Assembly: GCA_041687475.1 (NCBI GenBank)
Contig: JAWLBW010000047.1
Location: 1 to 20,427 of the forward strand
Source: JAWLBW01 sp041687475
Lineage (GTDB): Bacteria > J088 > JAWLBW01
DNA: 20,427 nucleotides
Direction: 5' to 3'
A model generated the notes under the pieces. It did not search any database, was not told the origin of the DNA, and saw only the letters and a program-made list of their open reading frames with translations. Below are positions 13,480-20,427 of this stretch, in pieces. Position numbers and translations under genes: made by a program. Each line of letters begins with the position of its first letter. Within the stretch, counting starts at the first letter, position 1.

Positions 13480-14334
13480 ATGCGCACGCTGGCGCTCATT
13501 CTCGAGTACGACGGAAGCGACTTTTCCGGTTGGCAGCTGCAACCGGGCAAGCGCACCGTGCACGCGGTGGTGCGCGACGCCATCGTTCGCCTCGTGGGCG
13601 ATGAGGAAGTCGTCGTGCATTGCTCGGGTCGCACCGATGCGGGCGTGCATGCACGGTACCAGGTCGCCCACTTCCACACGAAGAGCTCGTATCGGGTCGA
13701 TGCCTTTCGCGGCGCCGTGAACCACTTTCTGCCCCGCGACGTGGCGCTGGTGGGCGTTGCCGAAGTGCCCGAGAGTTTTCACGCCCGCCGGCGCGCGGTT
13801 TCCAAGACCTATGCCTACCGCATTCTCAATCGCCGACAGCCGAGTGCGCTCGACCGACTGCGGGTCTGGCACGTGGTCAAGCCGCTCGACATGGAGGCCA
13901 TGCGGGCAGCCGCGCGTCACCTGACGGGCCGGCACGATTTCGTGAGTTTCCAGGGACCGCGTGCCGAGGTACGAACGACCGTACGCACCGTGCACGCCGT
14001 GGGCTTCGAGCGGCAGGGCGATGAAATCGTCTTTCGCATTGCCGGCGACGGGTTTCTGAAGCAGATGGTGCGCAACGTCATCGGCACCCTGGTCGAAGTC
14101 GGCCTGGGACAACGCTCACCCGAAGACATACCCGGCATCATCTCGGCGTGCCGTCGCAGCGCCGCGGGCATGACGGCCCCACCGCAGGGCCTTTACCTCG
14201 AGCGGGTGTACTACCCCGAACCTTTCGAATCGATGCTGCGCGACGGCCTCGTTTTTCAGGGCGAAGGCACGGTGCTTTGTGGTACCGAGGGCGATTTCTA
14301 CAATCCCCACGTCCATCGCGGCGACGCAGACTGA
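13480..14334 (+). CDS. truA: tRNA pseudouridine(38-40) synthase
   Basis: A 284-residue TruA. 'LILEYDGSDFSGWQLQPG' (6-23) is the family N-terminus; the catalytic Asp53 is in 'CSGRTDAGVHA' (48-58); the conserved Tyr111 is in 'SKTYAYRI'; 'HDFVSFQG' and 'GDGFLKQMVRNVIGTLVEVG' also match. It converts U38-U40 of the tRNA anticodon arm to pseudouridine. Most TruA proteins end near the 'APPQGLYLERVYY' segment (residues 233-245); this one continues about 37 more residues, an unusual tail. I chose the ATG at 13480 from family alignment. An ATG at 13432 is in frame and would add 16 residues; neither has a ribosome-binding site. A small hairpin (GGCTCG 13457-13462 / CGAGCC 13470-13475) lies just before the chosen start. 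Confidence 0.93.
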   Translation: MRTLALILEYDGSDFSGWQLQPGKRTVHAVVRDAIVRLVGDEEVVVHCSGRTDAGVHARYQVAHFHTKSSYRVDAFRGAVNHFLPRDVALVGVAEVPESFHARRRAVSKTYAYRILNRRQPSALDRLRVWHVVKPLDMEAMRAAARHLTGRHDFVSFQGPRAEVRTTVRTVHAVGFERQGDEIVFRIAGDGFLKQMVRNVIGTLVEVGLGQRSPEDIPGIISACRRSAAGMTAPPQGLYLERVYYPEPFESMLRDGLVFQGEGTVLCGTEGDFYNPHVHRGDAD

Positions 14335-14348
14335 GAGCCTCCCACTGT

Positions 14349-14419
14349 TCCGGCCCCCACGAAGCCGTGGTAAGCGGTGGCCCGGCGAGGCAGCATGGCG
14401 GGGCCGGACGCCGCCTCGC
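14349..14419 (+). other. Interleaved inverted repeats after truA
   Basis: TCCGGCCCC (14349-14357) pairs exactly with GGGGCCGGA (14400-14408), and GCGAGGC (14385-14391) pairs exactly with GCCTCGC (14413-14419). The two helices cross, so they are alternatives or a pseudoknot. A four-T run follows at 14425. It may be the weak end of the truA message; chance pairing in GC-rich DNA is possible. Confidence 0.35.
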
Positions 14420-14436
14420 TCGTACTTTTCCCCATG

Positions 14437-14471
14437 AAAAGAAAAGCCCCCTTCCGAAGCGGAAGAGGGCT
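14437..14471 (-). terminator. Intrinsic terminator of glnA
   Basis: On the minus strand AGCCCTCTTCCG pairs with CGGAAGGGGGCT (14471-14460 with 14456-14445), with one mismatch and a 3-nt loop, and TTTTCTTTT follows (complement of 14445-14437). It lies 30 bp after the glnA stop. Confidence 0.85.
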
Positions 14472-14501
14472 GTGACGGAAAACCGTGTCGCCGTAGGGCG
14501 A

Positions 14502-15923
14502 TCAGATGTCGAAGTAGAGCGCGAACTCGTAGGGCGAAGGACGCAGGCGCATCGGGTTCACTTCGCGGGTCATTTTGTAGTCGATCCACGTGTCGATGAC
14601 GTCCTGGGTGAAGACATCGCCCTTGAGCAGGAACTCGTGGTCCTTGCGCAGTGCATTGAGCGCTTCTTCGAGGCTGCCGGGCATCGAGGGCACGTTCGCC
14701 AGCTCTTCGGGCGAAAGGCCGTAAATGTCGCGATCGAGCGGCTCACCCGGATCGATCTTGTTTTCGATGCCGTCAAGGCCGGCCATGAGCATGGCGGCGA
14801 AAGCGATATAGCCGTTGCAGCTCGGGTCGGGGAACCGGATCTCGACGCGCTTGGCCTTCGGATTGGTTCCGGTGGTCGGAATACGAATCGAAGCCGAGCG
14901 GTTGCGGCCCGAGTAGGCGAGATTCACGGGGGCTTCGAAGCCCGGTACCAGGCGCTTGTAGCTGTTCGTGGTCGGGTTGGTCAGCGCCGCAAGCGCGGGG
15001 GCGTGCTTGAGAATGCCGCCGATGTACCACAGCGCGGTCTGCGAGAGACCTGCGTACAGATCGCCGGCAAACAGGTTCTTGCCGTCCTTCCAGATCGACT
15101 GGTGGCAGTGCATGCCCGAGCCGTTGTCGCCGAAGAGCGGCTTGGGCATGAAGGTCACCGTCTTGTTGTAGCGGCGTGCCGTGTTCTTGACGGCGTATTT
15201 GAACCACATCAGGCGGTCGGCCACGTCGACCAGGCTCGAGAAGCGAATGCCGATTTCCATCTGGCCGCCGGTGGCAACCTCGTGGTGGTGCACTTCGACG
15301 GGAATGCCGAGCTGCTCCATGAGTATGAGCGACATCTCGTTACGCATGTCGAACATGCTGTCGGTCGGCGGCACCGGAAAGTAGCCTTCCTTGAAGCGGG
15401 GCTTATAGCCGAGGTTCGGTCCTTCGTTGCGACCGGTGTTCCACTGGCCTTCTACCGAATCGACCGAATAAAACGCCTGGTTGGGCCCCTGTTCGTAGCG
15501 AACGTCGTCGAAGGCAAAGAATTCGGCCTCGGGCCCGAAGAAGGCGGTGTCGCCGATGCCCGTCGACTTCAGGTAAGCCTCGGCCTTCTTGGCGATGTTG
15601 CGCGGGTCGCGGCTGTAGGCTTCGTGGGTAATGGGATCAAAAATGTTGCAGACGATGGAAAGCGTCTTTTCCTTGACGAACGGATCGAGTTTGGCCGAGG
15701 ACGGGTCGGGCTTGATAAGCATGTCCGACATGTGAATTTCGGCCCACCCGCGAATCGACGAACCGTCGAAACCGAATCCGTCTTCGAAGGAGCCTTCGTC
15801 GAGCTCGGCGAGCGGCTTGGTCAGGTGTTGCCAGATGCCCGGAAAGTCCATGAAACGGAAGTCTACGAACTTCACGCCTTCTTTCTTGGCGAACTCGAGT
15901 ACTTCTTTGGGGGTCATGCCCAT
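14502..15923 (-). CDS. glnA: Glutamine synthetase, type I
   Basis: A 473-residue GSI, full length. Seen: 'GFDGSSIRGW' (51-60) in the beta-grasp domain; 'FFGPEAEFFAFD' (128-139) with the metal-binding glutamates; 'HHHEVATGGQMEIG' (212-225); the ATP/metal segment 'FGDNGSGMHCHQSIWKDGKNLFAG' (264-287); 'NPTTNSYKRLVPGFEAPV' (316-333); and 'NRSASIRIP' (341-349). Tyr401 in 'DIYGLSPEEL' is the position adenylylated in proteobacterial enzymes, so control by GlnE-type adenylylation is possible. It makes glutamine from glutamate, ammonia and ATP. The ATG at 15923 has AAAGG upstream; 'MGMTPKEVLEFAKKEGV' is the family N-terminus. It lies 52 bp after glnB and is probably cotranscribed with it. A long open frame on the opposite strand is only a shadow. 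Confidence 0.97.
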   Translation of the reverse strand: MGMTPKEVLEFAKKEGVKFVDFRFMDFPGIWQHLTKPLAELDEGSFEDGFGFDGSSIRGWAEIHMSDMLIKPDPSSAKLDPFVKEKTLSIVCNIFDPITHEAYSRDPRNIAKKAEAYLKSTGIGDTAFFGPEAEFFAFDDVRYEQGPNQAFYSVDSVEGQWNTGRNEGPNLGYKPRFKEGYFPVPPTDSMFDMRNEMSLILMEQLGIPVEVHHHEVATGGQMEIGIRFSSLVDVADRLMWFKYAVKNTARRYNKTVTFMPKPLFGDNGSGMHCHQSIWKDGKNLFAGDLYAGLSQTALWYIGGILKHAPALAALTNPTTNSYKRLVPGFEAPVNLAYSGRNRSASIRIPTTGTNPKAKRVEIRFPDPSCNGYIAFAAMLMAGLDGIENKIDPGEPLDRDIYGLSPEELANVPSMPGSLEEALNALRKDHEFLLKGDVFTQDVIDTWIDYKMTREVNPMRLRPSPYEFALYFDI

Positions 15924-15975
15924 GGGTCTACCTTTGGATAGTTGATCAATACACGGGGGAGACTGAAACGGGAGC

Positions 15976-16314
15976 TCAAACGGCGTCTTCGCCGCGCTCG
16001 CCCGTTCGGATACGCAGTACTTCTTCAATGGGAAGCACGAAAATCTTTCCGTCGCCGATGCGCCCGGTTTTGGCCGATTTCTCGATGGCTTCGACGACTC
16101 CGGCAACCTGGGCGTCGCTCACGATGATTTCGATTTTTACCTTGGGCAGAAAGTCGACCACGTATTCGGCGCCACGGTACAGCTCGGTGTGACCTTTCTG
16201 GCGGCCATAACCCTTGACTTCGGTAACAGTGATGCCCTGCATGCCGATTTCGTTCAGCGCTTCCTTGACATCGTCGAGTTTGAACGGCTTGATGATGGCT
16301 TCGATCTTCTTCAT
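15976..16314 (-). CDS. glnB: Nitrogen regulatory protein P-II
   Basis: A 112-residue PII protein of exact family length. 'MKKIEAIIKPFKLDDVKEAL' is the standard start; the T-loop 'GYGRQKGHTELYRGAEYVVDFLPK' (35-58) contains Tyr51, the uridylylation site; 'TGRIGDGKIFV' and 'EEVLRIRTGERGEDAV' close the ATP/2-oxoglutarate-binding site. PII senses nitrogen and energy state and controls GlnE, NtrB and ammonium transport in proteobacteria. The ATG at 16314 has GGAGG 9 nt upstream; the frame is open to 16392, but those residues are not PII. Placement directly before glnA is the classic glnB-glnA order. The protein could be named glnK, but the glnA neighbour favours glnB. Confidence 0.96.
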   Translation of the reverse strand: MKKIEAIIKPFKLDDVKEALNEIGMQGITVTEVKGYGRQKGHTELYRGAEYVVDFLPKVKIEIIVSDAQVAGVVEAIEKSAKTGRIGDGKIFVLPIEEVLRIRTGERGEDAV

Positions 16315-16374
16315 GGTGCTCCCTCCGGGGTTGGTTGCCTTCGTTGGCGCCGAAACCCCTTTTGCCCCAGACTC

Positions 16375-16391
16375 ATGCTTGATCCATGCCA
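16375..16391 (-). promoter_or_regulatory. Candidate sigma-54 promoter for glnB-glnA
   Basis: On the minus strand TGGCATGGATCAAGCAT carries GG and GC separated by exactly 10 bp, the -24/-12 arrangement. It matches TGGCACG-N4-TTGCW except at three positions (TGGCAT; AA instead of TT before GC). Transcription would start about 50 nt before glnB. No convincing NtrC site was found upstream. Confidence 0.4.
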
Positions 16392-16568
16392 AGCCTGCAC
16401 ATGGGGAATCGGCGCTTGTGGCGTGTCGTTGCTGCCTGCGCCGTGGGCATTTCTGCTGCCGGTTGCCTAAAACTAAGGCAAACCTTCGTCGTTTCGAGCT
16501 ACGGGCACGGCCAGCGGTGCGGCCCTGGACGACGCGATATCCGGCACACGATTAAGTCTTGAAAATTG

Positions 16569-16598
16569 CGCACATCGCCCCGCTGCTCCGGGTATAAT
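16569..16598 (+). promoter_or_regulatory. Promoter of the Gld-type ABC operon
   Basis: A perfect TATAAT at 16593-16598 stands out in this GC-rich DNA. The best -35 at 18 bp spacing is CGCACA (16569-16574), a weak match. The start of transcription would be near 16605, leaving a leader of about 180 nt before the ATG at 16785. Confidence 0.5.
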
Positions 16599-16604
16599 CT
16601 AGCC

Positions 16605-16784
16605 GTCGGGCACTCGCCGGGTAAAGCGGTTGCGGCTTTCGCCGGAGCGGGGCCTGTTGTTAGGATGAGTGCCGGTATTACCGCCGACTGCAATTGCCGG
16701 CGGCGGGTCGGCCGGGTCCGGCCACGAAAACAAACCTCTGCGCACTCACCGAAGCCGGAGACACAACTCAGGAGAGAGTTCGGT
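16605..16784 (+). promoter_or_regulatory. Long structured leader of the ABC operon
   Basis: GGCACTC (16609-16615) pairs exactly with GAGTGCC (16667-16673), enclosing a nested hairpin (CCGG..CCGG and AAAGC..GCTTT). The same GAGTGC can instead pair with GCACTC at 16742-16747. Two more hairpins, CCGCCG/CGGCGG and GGCCG/CGGCC, lie between. The ribosome-binding site GGAGAG is at 16771-16776. No known riboswitch class is recognised. It is either a regulatory leader or incidental structure. Confidence 0.35.
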
Positions 16785-17510
16785 ATGGAGCCTGTCATTC
16801 AGGTCGACCGTCTCGTGAAGCGTTACGGCGAGATCGAGGCGGTTCGCGGTATCAGTTTCACCGTCAACAAAGGCGAAATCGTAGGATTTCTCGGCCCCAA
16901 CGGCGCCGGCAAGAGCACGACCATGCGCATTCTGACCGGCTATCTGCCGCTCAGCGAAGGCACCGTGCGTATTGCCGGGCATGACATCGAAACCGAAGCG
17001 AGAGAGGCCAAGCGTCGCATCGGCTACATGCCCGAAGTGCCGCCGCTTTATCTCGACATGACGGTTTTCGATTACCTCATGTTCGTCGCCCGCATCAAGG
17101 GTGTTCCGGCGCGCGAGCGTCGTGCCCGCGTGGCGCAAGTCATGGAGCAGACGGCCATCGGCAATATGGCCCGGCGCATCATGGCCAAGCTGTCGAAGGG
17201 TTACAAGCAGCGCGTGGGGCTTGCCCAGGCGCTCGTCAATAATCCCGAGCTGTTGATTCTCGACGAACCCACGGCCGGGCTCGATCCGACGCAGATCATC
17301 GAGATTCGCAAGCTCATTCGCAGCCTTGCCGGCGAACACACCATCATTCTTTCGACCCACATTCTTCCCGAGGTCACGGCCGCCTGCGACCGCGCCATCA
17401 TCATCGACCGCGGCCGTATCGTGGCCGACGACAGCATTGCCGGCCTTTCGGCAGGTCGTAATCTCGAAGAAGTCTTCATCGCGCTCACCATGCAGGCCGA
17501 GCTGGCCTGA
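16785..17510 (+). CDS. ABC transporter ATP-binding protein, GldA-like
   Basis: A 241-residue ATPase. Walker A 'GPNGAGKST' (37-45), Q-loop region 'IGYMPEVPPLY' (79-89), signature 'LSKGYKQRVGLAQAL' (136-150), Walker B 'LLILDEP' (156-162), D-loop 'AGLD' and His192 in 'STHIL' are all present, so it should be active. The 'YGEIEAVRGISFTV' start and 'MPE(V)PPLY' type belong to the ABC-2 exporter group that includes GldA and other drug/lipid exporters. It would drive the permease encoded 15 bp downstream. The ATG at 16785 has GGAGAG 8 nt upstream; the frame is open to 16566, but those residues are leader sequence. Gene context (permease, GldG-like, DUF4340) supports the Gld-type assignment; the exported substrate is unknown. 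Confidence 0.93.
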   Translation: MEPVIQVDRLVKRYGEIEAVRGISFTVNKGEIVGFLGPNGAGKSTTMRILTGYLPLSEGTVRIAGHDIETEAREAKRRIGYMPEVPPLYLDMTVFDYLMFVARIKGVPARERRARVAQVMEQTAIGNMARRIMAKLSKGYKQRVGLAQALVNNPELLILDEPTAGLDPTQIIEIRKLIRSLAGEHTIILSTHILPEVTAACDRAIIIDRGRIVADDSIAGLSAGRNLEEVFIALTMQAELA

Positions 17511-17525
17511 CCGGAGGATTTTTCG

Positions 17526-18299
17526 ATGCGGAACGCATACTTCATCGCCGCTCGGGAACTGCGAAGCCTCTTTACGAGTCCGATCGGCTATATCGTACTT
17601 ACGTTTTTTCTACTCTTGAACGGTTGGATCTTCTTCGGTCTGCTCAATCGTTTCAACTTTCTCTCCATGGTCTACCTGCAGATGCAGAATCAGCAGATGA
17701 TGATGCAGCTGAACCTGAATCAACAGGTTATCGCGCCCATTCTGCAGAACATGACGATCGTGCTGGTACTGACCGTGCCGCTCATTACCATGCGCATGTT
17801 CGCCGAAGAACGTAAGATGCGCACCGATGAACTGCTTTTCACCAGTCCCGTGGGCATCGGTGAAATCGTGATGGGCAAGTTCGCCGCCGCCTTCGTCTTC
17901 CTGGCCATCATGCTGGGCCTGACCCTCGTATACCCGGCCATTCTGTTTGCCTACGGCAACCCCGAATTCGGGCCGGTGCTGTCGGGCTACCTGGGCCTGT
18001 TGCTGCTCGCGACCTGCTTCATCGCCGTCGGCCTGTTCACCAGCTCGCTGACCGAAAATCAGATCGTGGCCGCCGTGTCGTGCTTTGTCGTGCTCCTGAT
18101 GTTCTACCTCATCAACATCAACTCGATGAGCATGAGCGGCGTAACTCGCGACGTGCTCGACTACCTGTCGCTGATCGGGCACTTCGGCGATTTCGTCAAG
18201 GGCATCGTCGACACCAAGGCCGTCGTTTATTATGCGACCTTTGTGGCGTCGGGCCTGTTTCTGACCGGCATCAGCCTTGAATCGAGAAAGTGGCGTTGA
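17526..18299 (+). CDS. ABC-2 type permease, GldF-like
   Basis: A 257-residue membrane protein with about six hydrophobic helices (near residues 20-40, 74-90, 117-141, 150-172, 178-197 and 234-250). 'RELRSLFTSPIGYIVLTFF' is the standard opening of this permease class, and 'MRMFAEERKMRTDELLFTSPVGIGEIVMGKF' (89-119) is its cytoplasmic signature. The first external loop (about 43-72) contains an unusual Met/Gln-rich run, 'MQNQQMMMQLNLNQQ'. GGAGG at 17513-17517 supports the ATG at 17526. It is followed after 11 bp by the GldG-like gene. It is expected to form the inner-membrane channel with the ATPase at 16785. Confidence 0.92.
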   Translation: MRNAYFIAARELRSLFTSPIGYIVLTFFLLLNGWIFFGLLNRFNFLSMVYLQMQNQQMMMQLNLNQQVIAPILQNMTIVLVLTVPLITMRMFAEERKMRTDELLFTSPVGIGEIVMGKFAAAFVFLAIMLGLTLVYPAILFAYGNPEFGPVLSGYLGLLLLATCFIAVGLFTSSLTENQIVAAVSCFVVLLMFYLININSMSMSGVTRDVLDYLSLIGHFGDFVKGIVDTKAVVYYATFVASGLFLTGISLESRKWR

Positions 18300-18310
18300 G
18301 GAGGCAGGGC

Positions 18311-19852
18311 ATGAAATCGATTTCCAGAATTCTCGGCATCGTCGGCCTCATTGCCGGGGCTTTCGGTCTCGGCGTCGGCCTGTATACCAGCGTTTTTACG
18401 ACGCCCTACGTGCTCGTGAACATCATCGGCGGCGGCGTGCTGCTCATCGGCAGTCTGGCGCTGAACGCCGCCGACATCAAGCAGTTTCTGCTCGGCCGGT
18501 CGAGCCGGGCGGGCGCCAGCGCCCTTTCGTACGTGCTTGTCGTGCTCGCCATTCTGGTGGGAGTGAACTTCATCGCCGCCCGCAACCACAAGCGCTTCGA
18601 CCTGACGGAAAACAAAGAGTACTCGCTCTCGACCGCGACACGTAACATCGTCGAGGGACTCGAGCGCGACGTCGTGGTTACGGGTTTCTTTCTCGGCGGT
18701 TCGGCCGGGCCTGTCGAAGACCTGCTTGCCGGCTATCGTTACCTGAACCCCGAACGCTTTTCGTGGAAGGTGGTCGACCCCGACAAGGAACCTGCCCTTG
18801 CCCAGAGGTACGGCGTTCGCGCCAACGGCACCGTTGTCGTCGAGTCGGGCAACGAGCGCAAGAACCTGACCCAGGTAAACTACGCCACGTTCGAGGAAAC
18901 GCTGACCAATGCGCTGCTGACCGTTACGGCCACGGGTCGCAAGGCCATATGCGCCGTCGAAGGTCACGGCGAACGTAGCTTCGGCGACGATCGCACCGAA
19001 AACGGTTATGCGCTTGCCTCCGAGGCACTGGCCGGCGAGAATTTCGAGGTAAGGCCGCTGTTGCTGGCCGCCGACCCCGACGTGCCGAACGACTGTTCGA
19101 TCGTCTTCATCGGCGGGCCGCGAAAACCCTTCTTCGATTCGGAAATCGACAAGCTCGACCGTTTTCTGCAGCGAGGCGGCAAGCTCTACGTCATGCTCGA
19201 CCCGCAGTACACGGGCGGTCTGCCCGATTTCCTCGAGCGCTGGGGCATCAGAACCGGCGACGACCTCATCGTCGAAAAATCATTGCGTCTCTTTGAAGGC
19301 GAAACGCTGGGCATTCAGCCGGTCATCAACCGATACAGCGAAGCGCACCCCATTACCCGTGAGTTCCACAATCAGGTCGTACTCACACAGGCTCGTTCCA
19401 TTCACGCCGGTACGGCGCCCGAAGGCTATCAGGCGCTTGAAGTCGCCTTTACCAGCGAGAACAGCTGGGCCGAAACGAGCGTCGACAAGCTGTTCAATAC
19501 CGGCGAGGTAAGTCTCGACGCCGAAGACAAAGCCGGTCCGGTACCCGTTGCCGCCGTGGTCGAGCCGATCGATCCGGCCTCGGGCAAGACGGCCCGTCTG
19601 CTGGTCTACGGCGACTCGGACTGGGCCAACAACCGCTTCTTCGAGGCCTTCTTCAACAGCGATCTGTTCCTGAACGGGGCCAACTGGCTGGCCGGCCAGG
19701 ACAAGCAGATCAGCATTCGGCCGAAGGGCCCCCGGGCCAGCTTCGTGCGGCTGACCGACGATCAGATGGCCACCATCTTCAACCTGGGCGTACTCATCTT
19801 TCCCCAGCTGTTGTTGACCGTCGGGGTGGTCGTGGCCTGGCGCCGTCGCTGA
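18311..19852 (+). CDS. GldG-like ABC transporter auxiliary protein
   Basis: A 513-residue protein. Hydrophobic helices at about residues 7-27, 33-52 and 70-90 precede the family-defining 'NHKRFDLTENKEYSLSTATRNIVEGL' (92-117). A large non-membrane region follows with the GATase-like/DUF4350-type features of GldG: 'KAICAVEGHGERSF', 'DCSIVFIGGPRKPFFDSEIDKLDRFLQRGGKLYVMLDP' and 'ARLLVYGDSDWANNRFF'. A final helix near 492-508 ends in 'AWRRR'. In Flavobacterium GldG works with GldA and GldF in gliding, but homologues are widespread in non-gliding bacteria with unknown role. The ATG at 18311 has GAGGAGG upstream, overlapping the permease stop. The frame is open a further 7 codons to 18290 inside the permease gene, which I reject. 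Confidence 0.92.
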   Translation: MKSISRILGIVGLIAGAFGLGVGLYTSVFTTPYVLVNIIGGGVLLIGSLALNAADIKQFLLGRSSRAGASALSYVLVVLAILVGVNFIAARNHKRFDLTENKEYSLSTATRNIVEGLERDVVVTGFFLGGSAGPVEDLLAGYRYLNPERFSWKVVDPDKEPALAQRYGVRANGTVVVESGNERKNLTQVNYATFEETLTNALLTVTATGRKAICAVEGHGERSFGDDRTENGYALASEALAGENFEVRPLLLAADPDVPNDCSIVFIGGPRKPFFDSEIDKLDRFLQRGGKLYVMLDPQYTGGLPDFLERWGIRTGDDLIVEKSLRLFEGETLGIQPVINRYSEAHPITREFHNQVVLTQARSIHAGTAPEGYQALEVAFTSENSWAETSVDKLFNTGEVSLDAEDKAGPVPVAAVVEPIDPASGKTARLLVYGDSDWANNRFFEAFFNSDLFLNGANWLAGQDKQISIRPKGPRASFVRLTDDQMATIFNLGVLIFPQLLLTVGVVVAWRRR

Positions 19853-19864
19853 AGGAGGTGAACC

Positions 19865-20427
19865 GTGAAGCGATTGCTGATTGCCGTAACGGTACTGCTC
19901 GCCCTGGGCGCGTACATCTGGTTCGTCGAAATCAAGGGCAGCGAACAGCGCGAGAGGGTAGAAGATACCCGGAGCCGGCTGGTCGCCTTCTCCGACAACG
20001 AGATCGAACGCGTCGAGCTCACGCACAACGGCCGGACCGTCGTCATGGTCAAGGATGACGAAACGTCGTGGCGCATGACCGAGCCGGTAAGCGACGCCGT
20101 CGACAAGGCGCGGCTCGACGCGCTGCTGGCAGCCGTAGAAGACGCCCGCGTCGACCAGACGATTGAAGACGGCGGCGACCCGGCCGTGTACGGATTCGCC
20201 GAACCGATTGCCATGCTCAGGCTGAATGCGGGCGACCGAACGGCCACCCTTTCGCTCGGCGAATCGGCGCCGGTGAGCGGGGCCTCGTACGTGCAGCGGG
20301 ACGGAAGCAGCGACGTCCTGCTTGTCTCGGCGCCCTTGCGGGCGAACATGGCCCGCTCGGCCGACGACTTCCGCGACAAGTCGGTGTTTACCTTCGCGGC
20401 CGACGAGGTGCGCGCCGTGACCGTAGT
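19865..20427 (+). CDS. DUF4340 domain protein, 3' end outside window
   Basis: The frame from a GTG at 19865 is open to the window edge; 187 residues are visible. 'MKRLLIAVTVLLALGAYIWFVE' is an N-terminal membrane anchor. The rest fits DUF4340: 'FSDNEIERVELTHNGRTVVMVK', 'SWRMTEPVSDAVDKARLDALLAAVEDAR', 'YGFAEPIAMLRL', 'TLSLGESAPVSGASYVQRDG' and 'FRDKSVFTFAADEVRAVTV'. The ribosome-binding site AAGGAGGTG (19852-19860) is a near-perfect anti-SD match and overlaps the stop of the previous gene. DUF4340 proteins commonly follow GldG-like genes and are thought to be envelope components of the same system; function unknown. Confidence 0.88.
   Translation, partial: MKRLLIAVTVLLALGAYIWFVEIKGSEQRERVEDTRSRLVAFSDNEIERVELTHNGRTVVMVKDDETSWRMTEPVSDAVDKARLDALLAAVEDARVDQTIEDGGDPAVYGFAEPIAMLRLNAGDRTATLSLGESAPVSGASYVQRDGSSDVLLVSAPLRANMARSADDFRDKSVFTFAADEVRAVTV

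Noticed and set aside
12712..14112. Open frame of 466 codons on the minus strand opposite the barrel protein gene and truA
   Set aside because: The plus-strand frames carry clear signal-peptide, barrel and TruA motifs. The minus-strand translation is histidine/valine/alanine-rich with none.
14148..15941. Open frame of 597 codons on the plus strand opposite glnA
   Set aside because: It lies antisense to a fully recognisable glnA and the end of truA. Its translation has no family features and is a by-product of GC-rich codon bias.
14502..16314. N-terminal extensions of glnA (to 16106) and glnB (to 16392)
   Set aside because: The extra residues of glnA overlap glnB, and those of glnB are not PII. 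The internal ATGs have ribosome-binding sites and give exact family starts.
16605..16784. tmRNA, SRP RNA, RNase P RNA or a known riboswitch in the leader of the ABC operon
   Set aside because: I looked for their conserved core sequences and found none. Only generic hairpins and alternative pairing are visible.

Overview
The window is high-GC bacterial chromosome (roughly 60% G+C by eye) densely packed with genes. The organism is Gram-negative: there is a predicted outer-membrane beta-barrel protein of the type seen in Myxococcus and relatives, a DUF374 acyltransferase, and a protein ending in a CFI-box C-terminal domain, which is common in deltaproteobacterial lineages. The order ilvN-ilvC-pssA-leuA ... 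leuB-asd ... truA also recalls Desulfuromonadales and Myxococcota-type genomes. I infer a deltaproteobacterial-type organism in the broad sense and cannot name a genus. No mobile element, CRISPR array, tRNA or rRNA was seen.

Left part (1-4500): the 3' end of a putative secreted ZU5-like protein; a TetR regulator (+) converging on a DUF2236 (MpaB-type) oxygenase (-); a VapB-VapC toxin-antitoxin pair (-); and a divergent DUF374 lysophospholipid acyltransferase (+). A clean 8+8 bp inverted repeat sits at the DUF2236 start and is a good candidate operator for the nearby TetR protein. About 500 bp without a gene follows (4469-4975). It holds two short tandem-repeat tracts of different period, then a promoter and a leader that can fold two ways.

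Centre (4976-14334): a biosynthetic run on the + strand. ilvN, ilvC, pssA and leuA are tightly spaced or overlapping; an intrinsic terminator lies between leuA and leuB; then come leuB, a strong hairpin, and asd. Two envelope genes of unknown function follow, a fibronectin-type-III/CFI-box protein and an outer-membrane barrel protein, and then truA. The run covers steps of valine/isoleucine and leucine synthesis, the aspartate-semialdehyde branch point and phosphatidylserine synthesis. ilvB, leuC, leuD and psd, frequent partners of these genes, are not in the window.

Right part (14335-20427): glnB-glnA (-) with a terminator and a possible sigma-54 promoter. Divergently (+) lies a four-gene ABC-2 system of the gliding (Gld) type: ATPase, permease, GldG-like protein and a DUF4340 protein cut by the window edge. 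It is preceded by a perfect TATAAT box and a leader of about 180 nt that can form competing helices.

Most genes belong to known families. The points most worth following up are regulatory (the ilvN leader, the terminator before leuB, the TetR-type palindrome, the Gld-operon leader) and the uncharacterised CFI-box/outer-membrane protein pair lodged between asd and truA.
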